Assembly: GCF_014127285.1 (NCBI RefSeq)
Contig: NZ_CP059901.1
Location: forward strand, 1,612,001 to 1,676,000
Source of the DNA: Mumia sp. ZJ1417
GTDB taxonomy: Bacteria > Actinomycetota > Actinomycetes > Propionibacteriales > Nocardioidaceae
Reading direction: 5' to 3'
DNA: 64,000 bases
Part shown: one piece after another, positions 1-7,960 of the stretch
Layout of the letters: every line of letters starts with the position of its first letter
How positions within the stretch are numbered: the first letter of the stretch is position 1
Made by a program: the position numbers and the translations under genes
The notes under the pieces: generated by a model
The model's input: the letters and a program-made list of their open reading frames with translations, nothing else
Database searches by the model: none
What the model was told of the DNA's origin: nothing

Positions 1-411
1 GCCGCGGACCGTCTTCTGGATGAGTCGCTTCCACGTCGCGGTGTTGGCCACGCCGGTGCGCTTGAGCCCGACCCGCTTCTGGAACTTCTTGACGGCCTTC
101 TCGGTGCGTGCCGTGTAGGTCCCGTTGACCGCGCCGCCGTAGACGCCGGCCCAACGCAGGCGGTACTGGAGCTCGCGCACGTGCTTGATCGAGGTCACCG
201 AACGGTCACGATCGCCCGGACGCGTCGTGGCGCGGTAGAACCGGTCCTTCTTCGACGCCTTCGCGCGGGCGAGCGACGCGGGCACGCCCGTGGGCGCAGC
301 AGTCGAGGCGGCAGCGGGCGCCGCGGTCGCCGGGGCGGCCGAGGCGACCGCGACAAGGGCGCTGGACAGCACGAGAGTGGCAGAGCTGACGAGCGCGGTG
401 AGGCGGAGCAT
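1..411 (-). CDS. Secreted peptidoglycan-binding-domain protein, C-terminus outside window
   Basis: The protein starts with a signal peptide (MLRLTALVSSATLVLSSALV, then Ala-rich up to about residue 35), so it is exported. Residues about 75-137 fit a PG_binding_1 fold (ELQYRLRWAGVYGG, then AVKKFQKRVGLKRTG and WKRLIQ), which binds cell wall peptidoglycan. The ATG at 411 is chosen because a GAAGGA ribosome site lies 6 nt upstream and the signal peptide follows at once. The frame runs off the left edge after 137 codons, so the catalytic part, if any, is not visible. Actinobacterial proteins of this build often end in an L,D-transpeptidase or amidase domain, but that is a guess here. Confidence 0.75.
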   Translation of the reverse strand, partial: MLRLTALVSSATLVLSSALVAVASAAPATAAPAAASTAAPTGVPASLARAKASKKDRFYRATTRPGDRDRSVTSIKHVRELQYRLRWAGVYGGAVNGTYTARTEKAVKKFQKRVGLKRTGVANTATWKRLIQKTVRG

Positions 412-557
412 CGACGTCCTTCCGAGGGCAGGGAGGGGGAACCGACGCCCCCGTGCGGACAAACAATAGCCCGTGCTGTGGCGTTGCCGTGGGCGCCTGC
501 CTAGACTGGGCGCTGAAGGTGCTGGCAACGGCCGGTCGAGTGTCAGGGAGGCCCGAA
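412..557. promoter_or_regulatory. Divergent intergenic region with two -10-like elements
   Basis: This 146-bp gap separates two divergent genes. Leftward, TATTGT (complement of 463-468) could be the -10 of the peptidoglycan-binding protein. Rightward, TAGACT at 502-507 could be the -10 of the DUF3040 gene, giving a leader of about 44 nt with GGGAGG at 546-551. No convincing -35 boxes are visible. These are pattern matches only. Confidence 0.35.
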
Positions 558-962
558 GTGCCGCTCTCAGAGGAAGAGCAGAGGTTGCTCGAGCAGTTGG
601 AGCATGCCCTCGCTGCGGAGGACCCGAGGCTCGCGTCGACCTTGCGCGGCTCGAAGCTCCGGGCACGTGCACGCCGGATCGTCGTTCTCGCGGCGATCGG
701 CTTCGTGGCCGGTGTCGGTCTGCTCATGACCGGCGTGATCGCCGCTTCGACGCCACTGGGCGTCCTCGGATTCGTCCTGATGGTCGCGGGCGCCTACTTC
801 TTCCTCACTGCTTGGAAGTCGCGAGACGTCGACTCGCCCTCGGACCCGCGCCAGGCGCCGCCGGCACATCCGGGTCACGGAGCCAGCCGTGCTCCCGCTT
901 CGGAGTCCTTCATGCACCGCATGGAGGAGCGCTGGAAGCGTCGCCGCGACTCCGGCGCCTGA
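558..962 (+). CDS. DUF3040 family membrane protein
   Basis: A 134-residue protein with the layout of the actinobacterial DUF3040 family. A short acidic N-terminus (PLSEEEQRLLEQLEHAL, where the family signature lies) is followed by a basic stretch and two adjacent membrane helices at about residues 40-85 (VVLAAIGFVAGVGLLMTGVI and LGVLGFVLMVAGAYFFLTAW). The C-terminus is basic and disordered. GTG 558 is preferred over codons further upstream because GGGAGG lies 6 nt before it and DUF3040 proteins begin with this PLSEEE motif. The function of the family is unknown. It stands alone, transcribed away from the secreted protein and towards the end of tgpA. Confidence 0.8.
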   Translation: MPLSEEEQRLLEQLEHALAAEDPRLASTLRGSKLRARARRIVVLAAIGFVAGVGLLMTGVIAASTPLGVLGFVLMVAGAYFFLTAWKSRDVDSPSDPRQAPPAHPGHGASRAPASESFMHRMEERWKRRRDSGA

Positions 963-972
963 CCGCCCGCAT

Positions 973-1014
973 CTCACTCCCTCAAGCTCACTTTCTCAAG
1001 CTCACTCCCTCAAC
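973..1014. repeat. Three 14-bp direct repeats at the tgpA 3' end
   Basis: The 14-nt unit CTCACTCCCTCAAG occurs three times head to tail (973-986, 987-1000, 1001-1014) with three differences in all. The last copy holds the stop codon of the leftward tgpA gene, so the array lies between two convergent genes. There is no stable hairpin, so it is not an obvious terminator. It looks like a small replication-slippage array. Confidence 0.7.
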
Positions 1015-3317
1015 GACAGCACCTCGTCCGCCTCGCGTGCCGTCCCGCGCTGGTCGCGGACGGCGAGCACCGATCTCGGGAGCACGGCCGCGAGCAGGTG
1101 CTGGCCTCGTGACGTGGTGTCGGCCATTGCCGTCCGCAGCCGGCTGACCACGTCGGCGAGGTCGACGGGCTCGTACGCAGGGGCATAGCGGCTGCGCTCC
1201 ACGGCATCGACCAGCGTGTCGAGCGCGCCACGGATGTCGGGGTCGTCGCGCAGCCGCGCGCGCAGCGGAGCAACCGTCGCGCGTGGTGAGGCGCCGTCGG
1301 TCCAGCCGAGGCCGAGATCGGTCGCCGTGTCGCGGACCTCCGCCCATGCGTCCTCGACCGTCGTCTCGCCGCCGCCTGCGTGGAGGCGACGGTGACGCCG
1401 GGTGGTGCGGACGACGGCAGGCGCGGCGAGAAGGAGCAGGAGCACCACGCCGACGACGACGAGCAGCACCATCCGTGACGAGGCGTCGCCCGCACCGTCC
1501 TGGGATGCCGGTCCGGTTTCACGACCCTGCGAAGCGTTGGGGGCGTTCGTCGGCGCCGTGGTCGGTGCGAGCGACGACTCGGGCTCCGTGGGGGCCGACT
1601 GGTCACCCTCCGCGAACGACGGCGCCGCATAGCCGCTGCCGCCTGGAGTGGGCTCGAAGGCCACCCATCCGATCCCCGCGAAGTACAGCTCTGGCCAGGC
1701 GTGCATGTCGGTCCCGCGGAACACCCACGAGCCGGCGGCGCGGCCGGGCTCGCCGGAGAGGAAACCGATCGAGACGCGGGCGGGGATCCCGAGCGAGCGG
1801 GCCATCATCGCCATCGCGGTCGAGAATTGCTCGCAGTAGCCGACCCGGTCGTCGGTGAGGAAGTCCTCGATCGTCCCCATCCCGGACCCGGCCCGCTGGT
1901 CGAGGGAGTACTCGAAGCCACCGTCCTCGCGGAACCACCGCTGGAGGGCGACTGCGCGGTCGAACGCGTTGTCGGCACCCTCGGTGACCTCCTCCGCACG
2001 CTCGGCGACGACCTCGGGTGTCCCGCTCGGGAGGTCCACGAACGAGGACATCGTCAGGGTCGACGCCGGTGCGGTCCGCATGTCGCTCTCAGTGGGTCGG
2101 GCGAGCACCGCGTCGAACGCATAGGTCTCGCCGGCGAAGCTCCCCAGCCGCGCGATGCGGCTGACGTCCAGCATGCTCCGGTTGATCTCGACGCCCTCGG
2201 GATCGGAGAGCGTGATCGCGCTCGGTGCGTAGACGAGAGGGAGCCAGCGGGTCTCGAACCCGGGCGAGACCGCGACGGAGTAGCGGGCGTCTCGCCGGCC
2301 CACGCCGACATTGAGGCCAGGGATGGCGGGAAGGTCGTCGTCGAGCTCCTGACCGGCGCCGACCCGGTCGCCGAGGGTCCATCCGCGCGCGCCGACCGAC
2401 TGGAGCGAGGCCAGCCGGACGTAGCGGGGCCGCGGAGAGCCTTCGAGCTCCTGCATCGTGAGCAGCACCTCATGGCTCTGTCCGCGCAGGTTGCGCCGCA
2501 TGTCGAGAACGGGGTTGTCCAGGCCCGTTCCGTTGCCGCCGGAGCCGCTGCTGCCCCCACCGAACAGGTTCTGGGACGCTGCGGGCGTCAGCGCCGGGAC
2601 GAGCATCGCGATCGCGACGGCCGCGACGGTGATGCCCGCCGCGGGCAGCGAGGCCCCCACTCGGGCGAGCGCGGTGGGGGCAAGCGTGCTTGTCGTGGCG
2701 TCGGTGGTCCCGACCATCCGTGGCCCCCAGTACGTGGTGTCGTCGCGCCGCGTCACGGCGAGCAGGGCCGCGTACGCCGTCGCTCCGAGGACGAACGCCC
2801 AGGGCTGCACCTCGCCGCCGAGCAGCGTCGCCGGGATCATGAGGACGGCGAGCAGCACGAGTCCGAGCGCGGGGGTCCAGCGCAGCTCCGAGGCCATCAC
2901 GTCGATCACCAGTGCGACGACGATGATCAGCGTGGCGAGAGTGGCGTCGAGCGCCGGCGCGTCGGGGACGGGCGCGGCGTACCGCTGGGCGTGCGTGTAG
3001 GTCGCCTCGCCGATCGCCCGGGCCTGCTCGACGGTCCGACCGGTCGGGACGAGGCCGGCGATGCCGGTGCCCGCGCCGTACGCGGCGGTGAGCCAGCCCA
3101 CGGCGACCGCGGCCTGGCCGGTGACGACGAGGGCGCGGGGAGTGGCGACGGCGCGCAGCAGGACCCCGGTGAGGACGACGGCGGCGGCACCGAGCGCGCC
3201 CTCGGCGAGGAAGGACCCGTCCACGACCAGGGGAGCGAATCCGGCACCGACGGCGACGGCGAGCAGCCACACCCACAGACCCGTCCAGGCCGCGTGCGCG
3301 GCACGTGCGGCGCTCAT
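1002..3317 (-). CDS. TgpA-type membrane transglutaminase-like protein (DUF3488 / transglutaminase core / DUF4129)
   Basis: A 771-residue membrane protein. Several hydrophobic helices in the first 230 residues match the TgpA N-terminal region (DUF3488). An extracytoplasmic transglutaminase-like core follows, with Cys495 in GYCEQFSTA and His539 in DMHAWPELY. The position usually held by catalytic Asp reads FEPTPG, so Glu is used, which I recall as common in actinobacterial members. A further membrane helix and a cytoplasmic C-terminal DUF4129-like segment close the protein. ATG 3317 overlaps the DUF58 stop by 4 nt, which fixes the start. It is the last gene of a moxR-DUF58-tgpA operon. The substrate is unknown; the family is thought to act on cell envelope proteins. 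Confidence 0.85.
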   Translation of the reverse strand: MSAARAAHAAWTGLWVWLLAVAVGAGFAPLVVDGSFLAEGALGAAAVVLTGVLLRAVATPRALVVTGQAAVAVGWLTAAYGAGTGIAGLVPTGRTVEQARAIGEATYTHAQRYAAPVPDAPALDATLATLIIVVALVIDVMASELRWTPALGLVLLAVLMIPATLLGGEVQPWAFVLGATAYAALLAVTRRDDTTYWGPRMVGTTDATTSTLAPTALARVGASLPAAGITVAAVAIAMLVPALTPAASQNLFGGGSSGSGGNGTGLDNPVLDMRRNLRGQSHEVLLTMQELEGSPRPRYVRLASLQSVGARGWTLGDRVGAGQELDDDLPAIPGLNVGVGRRDARYSVAVSPGFETRWLPLVYAPSAITLSDPEGVEINRSMLDVSRIARLGSFAGETYAFDAVLARPTESDMRTAPASTLTMSSFVDLPSGTPEVVAERAEEVTEGADNAFDRAVALQRWFREDGGFEYSLDQRAGSGMGTIEDFLTDDRVGYCEQFSTAMAMMARSLGIPARVSIGFLSGEPGRAAGSWVFRGTDMHAWPELYFAGIGWVAFEPTPGGSGYAAPSFAEGDQSAPTEPESSLAPTTAPTNAPNASQGRETGPASQDGAGDASSRMVLLVVVGVVLLLLLAAPAVVRTTRRHRRLHAGGGETTVEDAWAEVRDTATDLGLGWTDGASPRATVAPLRARLRDDPDIRGALDTLVDAVERSRYAPAYEPVDLADVVSRLRTAMADTTSRGQHLLAAVLPRSVLAVRDQRGTAREADEVLSLRE

Positions 3318-4552
3318 CGGACGGAGTCCTTGGCCGCGATCACGGCGAGCGCGCGCCACGCGTCGCCGACACTCTGTCCGCCACCGACGGCGACGGCGTC
3401 CCACCCGCGCGAACGGGCGGTCGTGGCGAGGTCGGCCGACGCACCGGTGCCGACGCCTGCGCGCGACAGCCAGCCGTCGGCGTCGAGGACCAGCGCGAGG
3501 CGGCGTCCGGCCGCGGTCGAGCACCGGTCGAGGTGGTCGAGCGCCTCGGGGTCGGCACCGGTGACGATTGCGACGACCGTCCCTCGCGAGGCCAGGACGT
3601 CGGCGGGCACGAGCGCGGTGGTGCGGCGGGTGGAGGTCCGTACGGCCGCGAGCTCGTCGAGGATCAGGCCGAGCTCGTCGGGGGCCGAGTCGTGGGAGTC
3701 TGTCGTGTCGGTCGCGAGCCGGACGTCCCAGCCGTTGCCGGAGAAGTGGGCGGCGACCGAGGCGGCGGCAGAGACCGCCCACTCGAACGTGCCGTCCTTG
3801 CCCGGTCGGTGGACGTCGCGGCGGGTGTCGAGGAAGACGGTGACGTCGGCGTGCCGCCCCTCCTCCTCGCGCCGGACCATCAGCTCACCCGTACGGGCGG
3901 TGGTCCGCCAGTGGATCCGGCGCAGGTCGTCCCCCGTGCGGTACTCGCGAACAGAAGCGTCGTCCGGCCGGCCGATGGCGCCGAGGCGCACACGGTGATC
4001 GCCGCGCTCGGCGCCGACGCCACCGGCCCACATGCGGCCGAGCGGGTGAACCGTCGGCGTCACGACCAGCGGCGTCGTCGCGTGGAAGGTGCGGCCCACC
4101 GACAAGAACCCGAACGGGTCGCCGACACGTACGGTGAGCGGGCCGATCGCATGGAAGCCGCGTCGCCGGGGTGTGACGCCGTACCGGACGAGGCAGTGCC
4201 ACTGGCTGCCGCGGCTCACGACGCTGAAGCGGCGCCGACCGCCGAGAGCGTCGGGGAGCTGGTCCTCGAGGAGCAGGGTCCCCGAGGCGCCGTGCCCACC
4301 GCCGTCGACCTGGAGCGCGACCTCCACGTCGGTGCCGGCAGGGACGCGGGGAGGCGTGACCTCTCGGAAGGCGCTGACGGTGCTGCGGCTGCGGGCGACG
4401 ACGAGCACGGCGACGAGCGGCAGCGCGAGCGCGAGCACCCCGATCCGGACAAGGACGTCGAGCCCGAGGAGGAGGCCGCCGACGAGGACCGTCAGTCCCG
4501 CGGCGACGAACGCCCGGCCGCGGGACGTCAGCGCCGAGAGCGTCGCGCGCAT
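3314..4552 (-). CDS. DUF58 domain protein
   Basis: A 412-residue protein. Two adjacent hydrophobic helices near the N-terminus (about residues 14-50) anchor it in the membrane. The soluble remainder carries the DUF58 signature YRTGDDLRRIHWRTTARTG near the middle, followed by a von Willebrand-A-like segment (VTVFLDTRRD). In this family DUF58 proteins pair with MoxR ATPases and transglutaminase-like membrane proteins, and this operon has exactly that order. It begins 1 nt after the moxR stop and overlaps tgpA by 4 nt, so the three are almost certainly co-translated. The role is inferred to be MoxR-assisted assembly or remodelling at the membrane. Confidence 0.88.
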   Translation of the reverse strand: MRATLSALTSRGRAFVAAGLTVLVGGLLLGLDVLVRIGVLALALPLVAVLVVARSRSTVSAFREVTPPRVPAGTDVEVALQVDGGGHGASGTLLLEDQLPDALGGRRRFSVVSRGSQWHCLVRYGVTPRRRGFHAIGPLTVRVGDPFGFLSVGRTFHATTPLVVTPTVHPLGRMWAGGVGAERGDHRVRLGAIGRPDDASVREYRTGDDLRRIHWRTTARTGELMVRREEEGRHADVTVFLDTRRDVHRPGKDGTFEWAVSAAASVAAHFSGNGWDVRLATDTTDSHDSAPDELGLILDELAAVRTSTRRTTALVPADVLASRGTVVAIVTGADPEALDHLDRCSTAAGRRLALVLDADGWLSRAGVGTGASADLATTARSRGWDAVAVGGGQSVGDAWRALAVIAAKDSVR

Positions 4553-4553
4553 G

Positions 4554-5549
4554 TCACCGACCGGGCTCGGGAACGCGGACCTCGGCGAGGACCTCGCGGA
4601 CGACGTCCGACGCCTGCCATCCCGCGACGACGGCGTCGGGGGAGAGGAGCAGACGGTGGGCGAGCACGGGCTCGGCCAATGCCGCGACGTCGTCGGGGAG
4701 CACGTACGGGCGCCGGTCGAGGGCAGCCCGTGCCCGTGCGGCGCGCACGAGGTGGAGCGTGGCGCGCGGTGAAGCGCCGAGGCGCAGTCGTGAGGTGGAG
4801 CGGGTGGCGTGGGTCAGCGCGACCGCGTACTGCTCGATCGCGGGTGCGACGTGCACCGTACGGACGGTGGCGACGAGATCGGCGACCTGCTTGACGTCGG
4901 TGACCGGCGCGAGGTCGGACAGCGGGTCGGCACCGCCGTGCTCGCGCAGCATCGCGGCCTCGGCCTCCGCCGAGGGGTAGCCCATCGAGACGCGCGCCAT
5001 GAAGCGGTCGCGCTGCGCCTCGGGGAGCGGGTAGGTGCCCTCCATCTCCAGGGGGTTCTGGGTGGCGACCACCATGAACGGGTCCTCGAGCGGGTACGAG
5101 GTGCTGTCGACGGTGACCTGGCGTTCTTCCATGCACTCCAGCAGCGCGGACTGCGTCTTGGGCGACGCGCGGTTGATCTCGTCTCCGACGACGACGTTGC
5201 CGAAGACGGCACCCGGTCGGAACTCGAACGTGCGCGACTCCGGGTCCCACACCGAGGTGCCGGTGACATCGCTCGGGAGCAGGTCGGGCGTGAACTGGAT
5301 GCGGCGCATCGATCCGTCGATCGAGCGGGCGAGCGCCTTGCTCAGCATCGTCTTGCCGACCCCGGGGACGTCCTCGAGGAGGAGGTGCCCGCCTGCGAGG
5401 AGCACGACGACGGCGGTGCGGACCACCTCGGACTTGCCGACGATGACGGTCTCGATGTTGGCCGCCAGCCGTCCTGCGGCGGCGACGAGCTCGTCGGTCT
5501 GGTCGGGGCCGGGCGGAGCTGGCGGCTCTCGCCGAGGTGTCGTCGTCAC
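4554..5549 (-). CDS. MoxR-family AAA ATPase
   Basis: A 331-residue AAA+ ATPase of the MoxR group, which acts as a chaperone for partner proteins, often those with VWA or DUF58 domains. Visible motifs are Walker A ([14 protein letters not shown], about residue 60), Walker B ([14 protein letters not shown]), sensor 1 ([20 protein letters not shown]) and an arginine-rich C-terminal lid. GTG 5549 is chosen over upstream codons because GGAGG lies 6 nt before it and the upstream residues look untranslated (Arg-rich). It is the first gene of the moxR-DUF58-tgpA operon and diverges from mraZ. Confidence 0.88.
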   Translation of the reverse strand: MTTTPRREPPAPPGPDQTDELVAAAGRLAANIETVIVGKSEVVRTAVVVLLAGGHLLLEDVPGVGKTMLSKALARSIDGSMRRIQFTPDLLPSDVTGTSVWDPESRTFEFRPGAVFGNVVVGDEINRASPKTQSALLECMEERQVTVDSTSYPLEDPFMVVATQNPLEMEGTYPLPEAQRDRFMARVSMGYPSAEAEAAMLREHGGADPLSDLAPVTDVKQVADLVATVRTVHVAPAIEQYAVALTHATRSTSRLRLGASPRATLHLVRAARARAALDRRPYVLPDDVAALAEPVLAHRLLLSPDAVVAGWQASDVVREVLAEVRVPEPGR

Positions 5550-5904
5550 TGCGGTCCTCCTCGGATCCACGCATCGGAGCGGGCGACGGCTGTCCCGGCG
5601 ACCCCCCCAGGATGCCGAGACTACCCGCGCGATCAATGCCACGGGCCCCGCTGACGGCGAGGGATCGCGGTCCTCCCCACCCACGCTCCACTCTTCACCA
5701 TCTCGGCGGTCCGGGCGAGGGGAATGCTGCGATCACGGGCATCGGTGGTGGCGACCCATGGTCTGCCCGGTGTCAGGGAGCGGCGGGGCGCGCCAGGGTG
5801 CAAGAACGGTTGCCGGTGGTGTGTTGTGGAGTACAGTGGCGCAAAGTGGAGCAAGCAGTCGCCGGACTCGCGCCGGCTGCGGCGAGACGGGGGGTTACGG
5901 TGCG
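5550..5904. other. 355-bp divergent intergenic region between moxR and mraZ
   Basis: No gene is evident. The left part carries the moxR ribosome site (complement of 5556-5560) and a possible leftward -10 TAGTCT (complement of 5618-5623). The right end holds the mraZ promoter with its operator array (5810-5849). The middle, about 5640-5800, shows nothing I can interpret. Confidence 0.6.
5810..5849 (+). promoter_or_regulatory. mraZ promoter overlapped by four MraZ boxes
   Basis: Four GTGG direct repeats begin at 5816, 5826, 5836 and 5846, an exact 10-bp period (one helical turn). GTGG direct repeats upstream of mraZ are the known binding sites of MraZ, the transcription factor that represses its own division-cluster operon. 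The array covers a plausible promoter: TTGCCG at 5810-5815, 16-bp spacer, TACAGT at 5832-5837. A repressor bound there would block RNA polymerase. Expected start of transcription is about 5844, leaving a leader of about 60 nt. Confidence 0.85.
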
Positions 5905-6336
5905 ATGTTCTTCGGCACGTACACCCCTCGCCTCGACGAGAAGGGCCGCTTGTTCCTCCCCGCCAAGTTCCGCGACCGACTCACGGAGGGCCTCGTGCTG
6001 ACGAAGGGGCAGGACCGCTGCATCTACGTCTGGCCTCAGGCGAGCTTCGAGGAGTTCAGCGACCGGATCAGCAAGACACCGTTCACCAACAAGGCGACCC
6101 GCGACTTCATCCGTGTGCTCTTCTCGGGAGCCTCGGACGAGGTGCCCGACAAGCAGGGCCGCATCACCGTCCCGCCTCCGCTGCGCGAGTACGCCCGTCT
6201 GGGTCGCGACTGCGTCGTGGTCGGCGCGATGGAGCGGGTCGAGATCTGGGACGCGGCGCGTTGGTCGGAGTACTCCGACGCGCAGGAGGAGAGCTTCTCC
6301 TCGCTGTCGGAAGAGGTGATCGAGGGTCTGCTCTGA
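5905..6336 (+). CDS. mraZ: Transcriptional regulator MraZ
   Basis: A 143-residue protein of normal MraZ length with two SpoVT/AbrB-like half-domains. The first starts [20 protein letters not shown]; the second is seen at about residues 75-120 ([20 protein letters not shown]). MraZ forms a ring that binds the GTGG repeats in its own promoter and controls the dcw operon. ATG 5905 is used because all MraZ proteins begin MF-G-x; a G-rich stretch at 5889-5894 may serve as ribosome site. It is the first gene of the cluster, followed by 221 nt with a strong hairpin before rsmH. Confidence 0.95.
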   Translation: MFFGTYTPRLDEKGRLFLPAKFRDRLTEGLVLTKGQDRCIYVWPQASFEEFSDRISKTPFTNKATRDFIRVLFSGASDEVPDKQGRITVPPPLREYARLGRDCVVVGAMERVEIWDAARWSEYSDAQEESFSSLSEEVIEGLL

Positions 6337-6358
6337 GCGGGGTCGTACGACGAGGCCT

Positions 6359-6430
6359 CTGGGCCGCTTGCTCCACCACCTGGCACCACTTCCCCGGTGC
6401 CAGAGGTGACTTCCCAGGGCAAGCGGCCAG
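6359..6430 (+). promoter_or_regulatory. Nested inverted repeat between mraZ and rsmH
   Basis: The outer arms are CTGG(G)CCGCTTGC at 6359-6371 and its complement GCAAGCGGCCAG at 6419-6430. Inside lies a second stem, CACCTGGCACC (6377-6387) with GGTGCCA (6396-6402) and GGTG (6405-6408) separated by a 2-nt bulge. Together they form a long branched hairpin in the mRNA between the regulator and the first enzyme gene. No T-run follows, so it is not a classic terminator. It may attenuate, process or protect the transcript. The rest of 6337-6557 shows nothing else clear. Confidence 0.65.
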
Positions 6431-6557
6431 GGACCTGGTCGGACGAACCACAGGCGATCGGGACGCACGGGTAGCGGCCCCGAGGCGCGACACACGCTGA
6501 ACCACACGGAACGAGGGGTCGAGATGGTGGTCGGACGTCCTAGGGGGGCCGGGACGA

Positions 6558-7508
6558 ATGGATGAGGCACAGCACGTGCCTGTGCTCTTGGAGCGGACGG
6601 TCGAGCTCCTCGAGCCCGCCCTGTCCCGCAGCGACGCGGTCCTGGTCGACGCGACGCTCGGGCTGGGCGGGCACACCGAGGCGGTCCTGACGCGCTTCAC
6701 GGACGTGCACGTCATCGGCATCGACCGTGACCCGGAGGCGCTGCGGCTCTCACGCGAGCGGCTCGCGCCGTTCGAGGGCCGGGTGACGTTCTTCGAGGGC
6801 GTGTACGACGAGATCGCCGAGGCCATCGCCTCAGCCGGCCGTACGACGGTCGACGCCGTGCTCTTCGACCTCGGGGTGTCATCGATGCAGCTCGACGTCG
6901 ACGAGCGCGGATTCTCCTACGCACGCCCCGCGCCGCTCGACATGCGGATGGGACGCGAGGGGATCACCGCCGCCGAGATCCTCGCGACGTACGACAAGGC
7001 CGAGCTGATCCGCATCCTGCGCGCGTACGGCGAGGAGAAGCACGCCGCACGCATCGCCGACGCGATCGTGCGTCGCCGTGAGACCGCGCCGCTGCGCACG
7101 AGCGACGAGCTCGTCGCGCTGGTCCGCGAGGCACTGCCCGCGGCCGCCATGCGGACCGGCGGCAACCCCGCCAAGCGGACCTTCCAGGCGCTGCGCATCG
7201 AGGTGAACGACGAGCTCGGCGTCCTGCGCCGTGCCGTGCCCGAGGCGCTCGACTCCGTCCACGTCGGCGGCCGCGTCGTCGCCATGGCGTACCAGTCGCT
7301 CGAGGACCGCATCGTCAAGAAGGCATTTGCCGCCGTGACGACCCTGGACGTCCCGCCGGGGCTGCCGGTCGTGCCCGAGGAGCGGCAGCCGCGGTTCAGG
7401 TCGCTGACCAGGGGCGCCGAGACGGCATCGGAGGCAGAGATCGCCGAGAACCCCCGCGCGAAGCCGGTACGGCTGCGTGCGGTCGAGCGAGTGAGGGAGG
7501 CGGTATGA
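6558..7508 (+). CDS. rsmH: 16S rRNA (cytosine(1402)-N(4))-methyltransferase RsmH
   Basis: A 316-residue SAM-dependent methyltransferase that modifies N4 of C1402 in 16S rRNA at the ribosomal P site. The N-terminus [15 protein letters not shown] and the SAM-binding loop [16 protein letters not shown] are family hallmarks; [20 protein letters not shown] and [19 protein letters not shown] are also diagnostic. Length is typical. ATG 6558 has a G-rich ribosome site just upstream. The stop overlaps ftsL by 4 nt (ATGA), tying rsmH to the division genes as in most bacteria. Confidence 0.96.
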   Translation: MDEAQHVPVLLERTVELLEPALSRSDAVLVDATLGLGGHTEAVLTRFTDVHVIGIDRDPEALRLSRERLAPFEGRVTFFEGVYDEIAEAIASAGRTTVDAVLFDLGVSSMQLDVDERGFSYARPAPLDMRMGREGITAAEILATYDKAELIRILRAYGEEKHAARIADAIVRRRETAPLRTSDELVALVREALPAAAMRTGGNPAKRTFQALRIEVNDELGVLRRAVPEALDSVHVGGRVVAMAYQSLEDRIVKKAFAAVTTLDVPPGLPVVPEERQPRFRSLTRGAETASEAEIAENPRAKPVRLRAVERVREAV

Positions 7509-7960
7509 GCCTCGCGCAGAACGCGCCCCGCCGCGCGCCCGTACGCCCGGCGCAGCAGCCGCGCCGCGACCTGCGGGTCGTCCCGGCACCCCGTACGGGC
7601 AGCCCTCGCGCTCCGTTCGTGCTCCTGGTCGTCACACTGCTCGCCGGAGGCCTCATCGGCCTCCTGCTGCTCAACACGTCGATGCAGAACGGCGCGTTCG
7701 AGCTCGCAAAGCTGGAGAAGAAGGCCGAGACGCTGCAGAGCGAGCACGCACAACTGGCACTGGAGGTCGAGCGGCGCTCGACGCCGGCGGCGCTGGCCGA
7801 GCAGGCGTCCGGTCTGGGCATGGTGCCCAACACCAACCCTGTATTCCTCCGCCTACCGGACGGCACGGTGGTCGGCGACCCGGTGCCCGCGTCGCGCGAC
7901 GGCCGCGCCGCGTCCGGAGTCGGAGGACCCTCACCCGCCTCGGTGGGAGACCGCGGGTGA
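7505..7960 (+). CDS. ftsL: FtsL-like cell division membrane protein
   Basis: A 151-residue bitopic membrane protein in the slot of ftsL. A basic, Pro/Arg-rich cytoplasmic tail (residues 1-37) is followed by one helix ([20 protein letters not shown], about 39-58) and a leucine-zipper-like coiled coil ([20 protein letters not shown], about 65-100). FtsL proteins join FtsQ and FtsB to activate FtsW/FtsI. Sequence conservation in the family is low, so the call rests on layout and position between rsmH and ftsI. It overlaps both neighbours by 4 nt. Confidence 0.85.
   Translation: MSLAQNAPRRAPVRPAQQPRRDLRVVPAPRTGSPRAPFVLLVVTLLAGGLIGLLLLNTSMQNGAFELAKLEKKAETLQSEHAQLALEVERRSTPAALAEQASGLGMVPNTNPVFLRLPDGTVVGDPVPASRDGRAASGVGGPSPASVGDRG

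Noticed and set aside
1701-3998. A 765-codon plus-strand open frame opposite tgpA and DUF58
   Set aside because: Gly/Arg/Asp-rich with no domain, and it crosses two real genes with intact motifs.
6337-6557. A small gene between mraZ and rsmH
   Set aside because: Open frames there are short, lack start signals and overlap the hairpin arms.
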